From the NCBI GenBank assembly GCA_012515635.1, contig JAAYXZ010000046.1, forward strand, positions 1 to 15,277: a stretch of DNA of 15,277 nucleotides. Reading direction: 5' to 3'. Each line of letters starts with the position of its first letter. Positions within the stretch are counted from its first letter, which is position 1. Made by a program: the position numbers and the translations under genes. This stretch comes from Elusimicrobiota bacterium (GTDB lineage Bacteria > Ratteibacteria > UBA8468 > B48-G9 > JAFGKM01). Shown in pieces: positions 1-5,961 of this stretch. A model generated the notes under the pieces. The model was not told where the DNA came from. It saw only the letters and a program-made list of their open reading frames with translations, and searched no databases.

Positions 1-813
1 ATCTTGACTCAAGCAGCAGATGTTGCAGAAACAACTCTTAAAAATATTTCTCAAGGACAAGGAGTAGCAATAGTTGAGTATAGAGAAAAAAACATACTGG
101 AACTTTCAAGCAATAAAAGAACATCCAAAACAGATAAATTCTGGATTGAATTTTTATTTAAAGGGGATTTTTCTCGGGCTGATAAATATGAGTTTGTCAA
201 TGGAAAGCGTGGTCAATTGATAGACACTTACATTTCCACCCCTGATGAAGAGATTGGTTATTCCAATGAGAATAAAGTGGTGCATATTCAATCAGGAAAG
301 AAACCTTTCCTACTGCTGCCGCCGATGGGTGAGGATTTTCGTCCCGAATACTTAGTTATTTTAGGGCACAATATAAAAATCCCAGAACTTTTAAAAGATA
401 TTGCTAACAGAAAATATCGCTTAAATATAACAAAAATTGAATCTGCGAAAGATACCTTAACAATACTTGGATATCTTCAAGAGAAAGGTGTAAATGAAAA
501 CCTAACTATCATTCTTGATTCCTCAAGCATGTTGCCTAAACAGGTAGTTGCTCACCACCATAGTTCTGATAACCAAAGGTTAGATCATAATTATCAGGCC
601 AATTGGAAATTCTATGGAGAAATGATGTATCTAAAGTCGTTAACCTATGAAACAGGCGATGGAATTGGTGCAGTGATAATTAAAATAGATATACAGGACT
701 TTAACTCTGCTATCAACATAGACAATGCAAAGTTCAGATTGGATAGTATAAATTTACTAAGTGGAACACACGTATATGATTTAACAAACGAAATATCTTG
801 GGAAGTGCCTTAA
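1..813 (+). CDS. 5'-truncated exported-type protein, LolA/lipoprotein-sorting-like (hypothetical)
   Basis: The reading frame is open to the left edge of the window. The TTG at 4 has no visible ribosome-binding site, so this is probably the C-terminal 270 residues of a longer protein whose start and any signal peptide lie outside. I do not recognise the family with certainty. The visible part alternates short polar beta strands with helices (for example the segment with LLLPPMGEDF, then a helix at IPELLKDIANR). It ends in a strand-rich stretch (AVIIKIDIQDFNSAINIDNA, then ISWEVP). This layout resembles the open beta-barrel fold of LolA/LolB, RseB and outer-membrane lipoprotein-sorting proteins; that is an inference from pattern only. 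It is AT-rich like the next three genes and lies 11 bases upstream of the cysteine-rich gene, so the two are probably co-transcribed. Any role in carrying or handling the neighbouring protein is speculative. Confidence 0.6.
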   Translation: MLTQAADVAETTLKNISQGQGVAIVEYREKNILELSSNKRTSKTDKFWIEFLFKGDFSRADKYEFVNGKRGQLIDTYISTPDEEIGYSNENKVVHIQSGKKPFLLLPPMGEDFRPEYLVILGHNIKIPELLKDIANRKYRLNITKIESAKDTLTILGYLQEKGVNENLTIILDSSSMLPKQVVAHHHSSDNQRLDHNYQANWKFYGEMMYLKSLTYETGDGIGAVIIKIDIQDFNSAINIDNAKFRLDSINLLSGTHVYDLTNEISWEVP

Positions 814-824
814 GGTAGGGTGAG

Positions 825-1304
825 TTGTCAAGAGAAGAGATGGGAGTGGTAAAAGGCGCTGCAGGATGTATTTCATGCTATATTAGGGAACTTGTACCTG
901 CTGAAAATGGCAGTTGTCCAACATGTGAGGAGGGATGTACCGGCGGAGTTAATGTAATACCACAATATTATAGATGCGCTGGAGCGGGAGTTGGCGAGGG
1001 TGGTAGAGAAATCTGTGCAAGCTCTCAACAACAAATTGGTAAATATTATCCTTGCAAGAATCGTTTTCTTTGGGGTGTGCTTTCGCGTTGTATCTTACAG
1101 GCAGGAGTTGATTGTGTTGTCGTATGTGGCTTTTGTGTGCCTCCAAATTTATTGGGCTGTGCAGCGTGTATAGCATGCGTAGGAGCGCTGACTTATCTTC
1201 AGTGTGGGTATTGCGATTTACGTATTTGCGAAAAAAGAGCCGAACAAAAGATTTATCGTTCTGAGTTCTCTGCCTTGCTTGGAGAATCTTGTGTAGGAGA
1301 ATAA
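825..1304 (+). CDS. Cysteine-rich protein, 19 Cys in 159 residues; bacteriocin-like C-terminal half (hypothetical)
   Basis: The protein has 19 cysteines at residues 15, 18, 31, 34, 38, 51, 64, 77, 89, 97, 101, 104, 112, 115, 118, 127, 130, 135 and 156. The N-terminal part has two CxxC pairs (CISC, CPTC), as in a zinc ribbon. The C-terminal part (about 85-135) is hydrophobic and glycine/alanine-rich, with closely spaced CxxC and CxxxC motifs (CGFC, CAAC, CIAC, CGYC). That recalls halocin C8-like and other multi-disulfide bacteriocin domains, but the match is by eye and weak. No signal peptide is visible. The start is uncertain: TTG 825 follows an AAGGTAGGG stretch, while ATG 840 and GTG 846 are in frame and also possible. 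It sits between two exported-type proteins in one direction. It could be a secreted peptide precursor, a metal-binding protein or a surface protein. That it is coded is supported by its even cysteine pattern and its place in the tight gene string. Confidence 0.68.
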   Translation: MSREEMGVVKGAAGCISCYIRELVPAENGSCPTCEEGCTGGVNVIPQYYRCAGAGVGEGGREICASSQQQIGKYYPCKNRFLWGVLSRCILQAGVDCVVVCGFCVPPNLLGCAACIACVGALTYLQCGYCDLRICEKRAEQKIYRSEFSALLGESCVGE

Positions 1305-1343
1305 AGTATATCTGTAAAGGTAGAATTTTAATTATGGACTCTA

Positions 1344-1352
1344 AAAGGAGGG
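1344..1352 (+). promoter_or_regulatory. Ribosome-binding site that decides the start at 1361
   Basis: AAAGGAGGG lies 8 bases before the ATG at 1361. This makes that codon a much better start than the upstream in-frame TTG 1289 or ATG 1334. Starting at 1361 also gives a protein that begins directly with a signal peptide. Confidence 0.75.
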
Positions 1353-1360
1353 CAAAAAGA

Positions 1361-2455
1361 ATGAAAATCACATTAAGATTTATAAGACCGTATTTTGTAT
1401 TTGCTTGTATATTAATGTTCACTGTTTTGGGATATGGGGAAGATTTCTTTCAAGACCAAGTATTCAAATTGGCAAATGCGGCATGGAAGGAATCTCCATC
1501 TTCTTTTGATATTTTAATGTATAGAGAAGTTAAGGAACAACCTCAGTCAGAGGAAACTATCCGTTCAGCAGTGGAGAAACTATATAAAGCTACTGACCAA
1601 GCTGCCGTCAATACTACGCCTAATGCAAGGAAGGCGGAGATGGAAGCAGAGGTACAAAGAATTATGCGGGAGCAACAATTACCTCGCTTTATGAAACAGC
1701 ACATTAGAATTAAAGGAGAATATTTATATAGAGTAGATGAAACTATTATTCCATCAGGGCAGACAGCAATTCCTAATAGTGCACCTGTAACAAGAACTTT
1801 TGTAAATTATGGTAATCCTTCTAAAGCGGATTATACTCATTTTGAATATGATCATGTTGCTAAAATTGCAACTCTTTTTAACGACCAATCGATGTGGCGT
1901 AGAGAATATATTAATGAATGGTGTGATATGCCACAGGATGTAAAGGACCTCTTACAGTATGTATTCGGTGTTTACGTAAAAGATGTTGACTCATTCATAC
2001 CAGACGCAAATTTAATCAATCAAGTAGTTAAAGGAACCCGGGAAGGAATTAAAATCTCATTTGATTCCGTCAAATATGGTGATGATCAGAGAACCGCATT
2101 GCAGATAAACATAATTTTATCAAATTTTTCCAGCAATCCGATTTTTTCAATTATATGTGATCCAACAGATTATAATCGCGTTTATCGCTATGAAAGATAC
2201 AATTTTTCAGACTGTAGTTTAAATTATGTTAGAGAATGTGATAAATTTAACAGTCAAGGATTTCCTATGGTTGTAAATATTTTTAATTATATTGATGGAA
2301 AAGTTTCTGACTATGACAAAAACACGGTAGAAAAGGTAAATTTGAATTCAAATGTATCTGATGACATATTCAAATTCAACCCTCCTGTTGAATATGGAAT
2401 TATAGATCGCAGTCTACCTACACCATTGGCAATAGAACCGTATGACCGAATGTAA
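1361..2455 (+). CDS. Exported protein with signal peptide, lipoprotein-sorting/LolA-like C-terminus (hypothetical)
   Basis: With the start at 1361 the protein has 364 residues. Residues 1-26 form a classical signal peptide: basic start (MKITLRFIR), hydrophobic core 11-23, and a likely signal-peptidase I cut after GYG before EDF. There is no lipobox. Residues 60-110 are helical and charged. The rest is rich in short beta strands. The end (about 327-350) contains DDIFKFNPPVEYGIID, which resembles the closing strand of LolA-like and lipoprotein-sorting proteins, where a Phe-rich strand precedes a Pro and a Gly-x-x-x-Asp turn. I therefore infer a periplasmic or outer-envelope protein with a lipoprotein-carrier-type fold. 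It is similar in layout to the truncated gene at the left edge, with the cysteine-rich gene between them. Family and function are not established. Composition is AT-rich, unlike the genes right of the tRNA. Confidence 0.72.
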   Translation: MKITLRFIRPYFVFACILMFTVLGYGEDFFQDQVFKLANAAWKESPSSFDILMYREVKEQPQSEETIRSAVEKLYKATDQAAVNTTPNARKAEMEAEVQRIMREQQLPRFMKQHIRIKGEYLYRVDETIIPSGQTAIPNSAPVTRTFVNYGNPSKADYTHFEYDHVAKIATLFNDQSMWRREYINEWCDMPQDVKDLLQYVFGVYVKDVDSFIPDANLINQVVKGTREGIKISFDSVKYGDDQRTALQINIILSNFSSNPIFSIICDPTDYNRVYRYERYNFSDCSLNYVRECDKFNSQGFPMVVNIFNYIDGKVSDYDKNTVEKVNLNSNVSDDIFKFNPPVEYGIIDRSLPTPLAIEPYDRM

Positions 2456-2485
2456 TAAGAATCTTTATGGTAGGATGGATTTGAA

Positions 2486-2513
2486 TTGAGAGGGAGTCGG
2501 GTGATAATATAAT
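2486..2513 (+). promoter_or_regulatory. Predicted sigma-70-type promoter for the small membrane protein
   Basis: TTGAGA at 2486-2491 and TATAAT at 2508-2513 are separated by 16 bases, close to consensus. Transcription would start near 2520, giving a leader of roughly 58 bases before the ATG at 2578. The 122-base gap after the previous gene supports separate transcription. Confidence 0.55.
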
Positions 2514-2577
2514 TAAAACTTTTAAAGACCTACTATATTGATGTGTTTAGGAGCATTATAAAAAAAGGGGGTTATTT

Positions 2578-2916
2578 ATGATTGGACAATGTGCTATGCC
2601 GCAATTTGCCTTGCCGTTTTTAGTAGGCGTGGTTGTTTTTCTTTTGTCATTTCTATTTCGTTCCTATTTCGTTCCCAAGGATAGTGTGGGTAGGATTGAT
2701 AAGATACAGATGTATATTCGGGGATTACAGTATTTTTCATGGCTTATGTTGATACTTGCAGTGCTTACAGTTATATCGGGCGGGAAAGACGAAGGATGGT
2801 TATATCTTTCTATTGGTATAATAGGATTTTTGATTTGGGAGATTTTGCAATCTTTTGAAGAGAGATTGGCAAAACTGGAGAGTTCCGGTAAAAAGGACAT
2901 CGAAGAAACGAAGTAG
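2578..2916 (+). CDS. Small three-helix inner-membrane protein (hypothetical)
   Basis: The protein has 112 residues and three predicted membrane helices at about 11-31, 51-68 and 73-92. A basic loop with DKIQMYIRG lies between the first two. The cytoplasmic C-terminal tail is charged and looks coiled-coil-like (SFEERLAKLESSGKK). The start is supported by an A/G-rich site, AAAGGGGG, 8 bases before the ATG. I do not recognise the family. It has its own promoter and may end at the hairpin at 2944. It follows the cysteine-rich cassette and shares its low GC content. Small multi-helix membrane proteins next to bacteriocin-like genes are sometimes immunity proteins, but nothing in the sequence shows that here. 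Confidence 0.65.
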   Translation: MIGQCAMPQFALPFLVGVVVFLLSFLFRSYFVPKDSVGRIDKIQMYIRGLQYFSWLMLILAVLTVISGGKDEGWLYLSIGIIGFLIWEILQSFEERLAKLESSGKKDIEETK

Positions 2917-2943
2917 CGAAAAAAACTATTAGTATCGTATTAA

Positions 2944-2975
2944 CAAGGTCCGGTCTTGCTTTTTGCGTTTTTTCT
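2944..2975 (+). terminator. Possible rho-independent terminator after the membrane-protein gene
   Basis: CAAGGT-CCG-GTCTTG can fold into a 6-bp stem (two of the pairs G-U). It is followed by CTTTTTGCGTTTTTT. The stem is short, so this is a modest prediction, but its place 28 bases after the stop codon and before the tRNA fits. Confidence 0.42.
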
Positions 2976-2992
2976 TTTCCATGAATAGAGGG

Positions 2993-2998
2993 TATAAT
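2993..2998 (+). promoter_or_regulatory. TATAAT -10 box upstream of tRNA-Ser
   Basis: A perfect TATAAT lies 64 bases before the tRNA. No good -35 hexamer is found at 15-19 bases, only a T-rich stretch. It is the best candidate promoter for the tRNA gene. Confidence 0.4.
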
Positions 2999-3062
2999 AC
3001 TATCGCTGAACATAATATAAAGAATTACATTGAAAAGTTGTTTATGTGGGGAGTTTAATAAC

Positions 3063-3153
3063 GGAGGGGTCGCATAGTGGCCTAGTGCGGCGGATTGCTA
3101 ATCCGCTGTATCGTCAAAAGGCGGTACCGTGGGTTCAAATCCCACCCCCTCCG
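3063..3153 (+). tRNA. tRNA-Ser, anticodon GCT
   Basis: The acceptor stem pairs GGAGGGG (3063-3069) with CCCCTCC (3146-3152), followed by discriminator G at 3153. The anticodon stem is GCGGA (3090-3094) with TCCGC (3102-3106) around the loop TTGCTAA. The anticodon GCT is at 3097-3099 and reads AGC/AGT serine codons. The T arm is GTGGG-TTCAAAT-CCCAC (3129-3145). Between anticodon and T arms lies the long variable arm expected of serine tRNAs, and total length is 91 bases. The 3' CCA is not encoded (CTG follows), so it must be added by CCA-adding enzyme. No copy of the tRNA's 3' end, which would mark an attachment site, is seen elsewhere in the window. Confidence 0.96.
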
Positions 3154-3205
3154 CTGTAATCGCAGGCAACAGGCAAAAGGGGTTTGAAGGAGGTGCATAC
3201 AGAAT

Positions 3206-3562
3206 ATGATACAACTTAAACGGATTTATGATGCACCGAAAAAAAGTGATGGGTATCGTGTTTTGGTTGACCGTCTGTGGCCAAGAGGAATATCAAAGGA
3301 GAAGGCAAAGGTTGATATATGGCTTAAAGACATAGCGCCAAGTAATGAACTGCGAAAATGGTTTAATCATGACCCGCTCAAGTGGGCGGAGTTTCAGAAG
3401 CGGTATAAAAAAGAGATTCAAACTAACAAGGAAATTGTTGCGCAACTGAAAGATGTTTTGAGTAAAAACAAAACGGTGACCTTGCTGTTCTCCGCTTCAG
3501 ACACAGAACATAACAATGCTGTGGCTCTCGCAAAAATGGTTGAAAGCGAAGCGTTTGCTTAG
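3206..3562 (+). CDS. yeaO: DUF488 family protein, YeaO-like
   Basis: This 118-residue protein matches the small DUF488/YeaO family closely. It has the N-terminal strand and turn (IQLKRIYDAP), the family signature RVLVDRLWPRGISKEKA at about 18-34, the WLKDIAPSNELRKWF motif and the C-terminal TLLFSASDTEHNNA. Length is as usual for the family (about 115-125). The family is widespread in bacteria and its biochemical role is not settled. An AAGGAGGT site lies about 11 bases before the ATG. It stands between the tRNA and the gatC promoter and may be a single-gene transcript, given the hairpin over its stop codon. Confidence 0.9.
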   Translation: MIQLKRIYDAPKKSDGYRVLVDRLWPRGISKEKAKVDIWLKDIAPSNELRKWFNHDPLKWAEFQKRYKKEIQTNKEIVAQLKDVLSKNKTVTLLFSASDTEHNNAVALAKMVESEAFA

Positions 3563-3572
3563 CACTTTTTTT
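3544..3572 (+). terminator. Possible terminator overlapping the end of the DUF488 gene
   Basis: AAGCGAA-GCG-TTTGCTT forms a 7-bp stem (one G-U pair) that includes the last codons. A run of seven T follows after a 5-base gap (AGCAC). The gap weakens it, but the position between an isolated gene and a strong new promoter fits. Confidence 0.42.
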
Positions 3573-3676
3573 GAAGGTATCTCTCCTGTTTATTACAGAA
3601 ATTGCCTTGAATTGCAACAGGGGGTTATATGGTATGCTGACTGATGTTTTGATGCCATTTCCGTATGGATAAAAGA

Positions 3677-3705
3677 TTGACTTTTTAGGGAGAAAAGCAT
3701 ATACT
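3677..3705 (+). promoter_or_regulatory. Strong promoter almost on the gatC start codon
   Basis: TTGACT (3677-3682) and TATACT (3700-3705) are separated by exactly 17 bases, each one mismatch from consensus. Transcription would start at about 3711-3714, immediately before the gatC ATG at 3715. This would give a transcript with almost no leader. It is probably the main promoter for the run gatC to ferredoxin. Confidence 0.7.
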
Positions 3706-3714
3706 ATCAGAATA

Positions 3715-4008
3715 ATGAATAAGGAAGAGAAGTTAATTAAAAAGGAAGATGTGGAGCATCTGTCTGAGTTTATCCGACTGTCTTTGACGGAAGAAGAGAA
3801 GATTTGCTTGACTGAGGAACTGAACAATATTTTCAGATATGTTTCTCAAATCTCTGAAGTTGAGGTAAAGAGCGCAATGACAGGGGATATGTCAATAATA
3901 AATGTGCTTCGCACAGATACCGTTAAAACCTCAGATAAGGCAGAAGAGATATTGTCCTTAGCGCCTGACAAGAAGGATGATTTCTTTAAAGTGCCCAGGA
4001 TTATTTAA
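3715..4008 (+). CDS. gatC: Aspartyl/glutamyl-tRNA amidotransferase subunit C
   Basis: GatC is the small subunit of the GatCAB complex. The complex converts Glu-tRNA(Gln) and Asp-tRNA(Asn) to Gln- and Asn-tRNAs in cells lacking the direct synthetases. GatC wraps around GatA and stabilises it. The 97-residue protein shows the family layout: KKEDVEHLSEFIRLSLTEEE near the start, the helix TEELNNIFRYVSQISEV, the LRTDTV segment (usually LREDxV) and the terminal DDFFKVPRII, matching the usual xxFxVPxVI ending. The ATG at 3715 is the only start that keeps the conserved N-terminus. There is no ribosome-binding site at the usual distance, which agrees with leaderless translation. gatA and gatB are not downstream; accA follows 7 bases later. 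Confidence 0.93.
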   Translation: MNKEEKLIKKEDVEHLSEFIRLSLTEEEKICLTEELNNIFRYVSQISEVEVKSAMTGDMSIINVLRTDTVKTSDKAEEILSLAPDKKDDFFKVPRII

Positions 4009-4015
4009 AAAACAA

Positions 4016-4990
4016 ATGGATAGAAAATATCTTGATTTTGAGAAGCCATTGGAGCAGATAGAGAAGAAGATAGAGGCATTACAGAGAGGGAGAAAAAACG
4101 GAGCGGTAGAGAACGGGGAGGATATCGTCCTTTTGAAACAGCAACTTGCTGAGAAGACAAAGGAGATATTTGCTGAAATATCTGATTGGCATATCGTTCA
4201 ACTCTCAAGGCATCCAAACAGACCGCATGCTCTGGACTACATAGAGAATATTTTTGAAGGGTTTGTTGAATTGCATGGGGATAGGGTTAGTGCGGATGAC
4301 CCCTCTATTATAGCGGGAATAGGGAAGTTTAAGGGAATACCCGTGGGTATAGCGGGGCAGCAGAAAGGGCGTGATGTAAAGGAGAATCTTTACAGGAAGT
4401 TTGGGATGGCGCATCCGTCCGGCTACAGGAAGGCAAGAAGAGTGATGAAACTGGCTGAGATTTTGAATATCCCGATGATTACTTTCATAGATACTTCGGG
4501 GGCAAACCCTGATATACAAGCGGAAGAGGAAGGACAGGCGCTTGTTATAGCGGAAAATCTTCTTGAGATGTCGCAACTAAAGACACCCGTTATCTGTGTG
4601 ATAATAGGAGAAGGCGGAAGCGGCGGGGCTTTAGGAATAGGGGTGGGGGATAGGATTTTGATGCAGGAGTATTCGATATATTCGGTAATATCTCCTGAGG
4701 GATGCGCCTCTATTCTGTGGAAAAGCCAGACAGCGGCGGAAGATGCGGCAAAGGCGCTTAAACTTACCGCAAGAGCGTTGTTAGACCTTAATGTTATAGA
4801 TGTTATTATTCCTGAACCGCCTGGCGGGGCGCATAGGGATTGGGCAAAGACATTTGAACTGACAGTAGCCGCTATTGATGAGAATATAAGGGAATTGAGG
4901 GCAATAAAAATTGACCAGCTTGTTGAGTTAAGATACCAGAAATACCGAAAAATCGGTTTTTGGAGCGAGGGAGAAGAAGAAAATGAATAA
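4016..4990 (+). CDS. accA: Acetyl-CoA carboxylase carboxyltransferase subunit alpha
   Basis: AccA, with AccD, transfers the carboxyl group from carboxybiotin to acetyl-CoA to make malonyl-CoA for fatty-acid synthesis. The start at ATG 4016 gives 324 residues, near the usual 315-325, and the typical opening KYLDFEKPLEQIEKKIEAL. A longer frame from 3977 would overlap gatC and add residues the family lacks. Family signatures include RHPNRPHALDYI, the HGDR motif (87-90), GIAGQQKGRD, FGMAHPSGYRKA, and the oxyanion-forming glycine stretch GEGGSGGALGIG (198-209) followed by SPEGCASILW. accD, accB and accC are not in the window. The stop overlaps the start of hisG by 8 bases, which suggests coupled translation. 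Confidence 0.97.
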   Translation: MDRKYLDFEKPLEQIEKKIEALQRGRKNGAVENGEDIVLLKQQLAEKTKEIFAEISDWHIVQLSRHPNRPHALDYIENIFEGFVELHGDRVSADDPSIIAGIGKFKGIPVGIAGQQKGRDVKENLYRKFGMAHPSGYRKARRVMKLAEILNIPMITFIDTSGANPDIQAEEEGQALVIAENLLEMSQLKTPVICVIIGEGGSGGALGIGVGDRILMQEYSIYSVISPEGCASILWKSQTAAEDAAKALKLTARALLDLNVIDVIIPEPPGGAHRDWAKTFELTVAAIDENIRELRAIKIDQLVELRYQKYRKIGFWSEGEEENE

Positions 4991-5852
4991 ACTGAAACTG
5001 ACGTTACCGAAAGGGTCGTTGCAGGAGTCCACGTCTGCTCTTTTTCAGCGTGCTGGTTTTCAGATATACACAGGTGAAAGGAACTATAATTTTATTACGG
5101 ATGACCCTGACATTGAAGGGGTTCTTTTAAGGGCGCAGGAGATACCGAAGTATGTGGAGATGGGGACTTTTGATGCGGGTATATCAGGGAATGACTGGAT
5201 AACAGAGAACAGAGCGAAAGTGCGGGAGGTATGTGAGTTGAGTTATTCCAAACAGGGGTTTAGACCTGTGAAGGTGGTGCTTGCGGTCCCGCAAAACTCA
5301 AAGATAAAAAAGCCGAAAGACCTGCAAGGAAAGATAATAGCTACAGAACTTGTAAATCTGACGACTGACTATTTGAAGAAATACAAGGTGAGCGCAAAGG
5401 TTGAGTTTTCATACGGAGCAACAGAGATTAAGGCGGGGATGCTGGTGGATGCTATTGTTGAGATAACTGAGACAGGCAGCACCCTGTTCTCTCATAATCT
5501 GCGGATAGTGGATGTTCTTATGGAGTCGGCTCCAAAACTTATAGCGAATAAAAAATCATGGCAGGATAAATGGAAGAGAGAGAAATTGGAGAATATTGCT
5601 TTGCTGTTGAAAGGCGCTCTTGATGCGGAAGGCAAGGCGGGGCTGAAGATGAATGTGGAAGCAAAGCAACTTGAGAATATTATCAAGATACTGCCGGCTA
5701 TGAAGAAACCGACGGTATCCCCGCTTACGGATAAGAAGTGGGTTGCGATTGAGATTATTATTGATAAAAAGATAGCGAAACGATTAATTCCAGAACTTAA
5801 AAGATGCGGTGCCCAAGGGATTGTGGAATATCCGCTGAACAAGGTGATATAA
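4983..5852 (+). CDS. hisG: ATP phosphoribosyltransferase, long form
   Basis: HisG joins ATP and PRPP, the first and feedback-controlled step of histidine synthesis. The 289 residues correspond to the long form, which carries its own C-terminal ACT-like regulatory domain and works without HisZ. The N-terminal domain begins KLTLPKGSLQEST. FDAGISGNDWI (63-73) and the PRPP-binding segment GATEIKAGMLVDAIVEITET (145-164, then GSTL) are clear. The regulatory domain spans about 215-289 and ends in EYPLNKVI. Histidine would be expected to inhibit it. No other his gene is nearby, so hisG is separated from its pathway and placed between accA and a ribosomal-type small gene. Confidence 0.97.
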   Translation: MNKLKLTLPKGSLQESTSALFQRAGFQIYTGERNYNFITDDPDIEGVLLRAQEIPKYVEMGTFDAGISGNDWITENRAKVREVCELSYSKQGFRPVKVVLAVPQNSKIKKPKDLQGKIIATELVNLTTDYLKKYKVSAKVEFSYGATEIKAGMLVDAIVEITETGSTLFSHNLRIVDVLMESAPKLIANKKSWQDKWKREKLENIALLLKGALDAEGKAGLKMNVEAKQLENIIKILPAMKKPTVSPLTDKKWVAIEIIIDKKIAKRLIPELKRCGAQGIVEYPLNKVI

Positions 5853-5865
5853 AAAGGAGACATCT

Positions 5866-5961
5866 ATGCCTTGCGGTAAGAAAAGGAAGAAAAGGAAGAT
5901 AAAAACGCACAAAAGAAAGAAAAGAAGGGCGGCGTTGAGACATAAAAAGAGAAAGAAATAA
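5866..5961 (+). CDS. Very small basic ribosomal-type protein, AURKAIP1/COX24 (mS38/bS22) domain
   Basis: This 31-residue protein is almost all Lys, Arg and His: KKRKKRKIKTHKRKKRR is flanked by MPCG and a KKRKK tail. The KxxTHKRKKR core matches the AURKAIP1/COX24 domain, known from mitochondrial small-subunit protein mS38 and from tiny bacterial proteins such as mycobacterial bS22 and similar Bacteroidetes proteins that begin MPSGKKRKRHK. By analogy it should bind 16S rRNA in the 30S subunit near the decoding region. AGGAG lies 6 bases before the ATG. It starts 13 bases after the hisG stop, and its TAA overlaps the ATG of the next gene (TAATG). It is easily missed because of its length. The codons are a mix of AAA, AAG, AGA and AGG, so it is not a simple repeat. 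Confidence 0.83.
   Translation: MPCGKKRKKRKIKTHKRKKRRAALRHKKRKK

Noticed and set aside
991..1173. 60-codon + strand frame inside the Cys-rich gene
   Set aside because: Out-of-frame overlap with no ribosome-binding site. The hydrophobic look comes from the GT-rich codons of the main frame.
949..1422. 157-codon open frame on the minus strand opposite the Cys-rich gene
   Set aside because: It crosses the end of the + strand Cys-rich gene and the signal peptide of the next gene, has no ribosome-binding site I can see, and its protein shows no domain pattern. The + strand frames are better supported.
3131..3153. tRNA 3' end as an attachment site for an integrated element
   Set aside because: No second copy of this sequence was seen in the window and there is no integrase gene. 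The odd-composition block is on the 5' side.
3063..3153. Selenocysteine tRNA instead of serine, because of the long variable arm
   Set aside because: The anticodon is GCT, not TCA, and the acceptor stem has the standard 7 pairs.
3977..4015. Upstream start for accA
   Set aside because: It would overlap gatC by 32 bases and add residues not found in AccA, while ATG 4016 gives the family's usual N-terminus.
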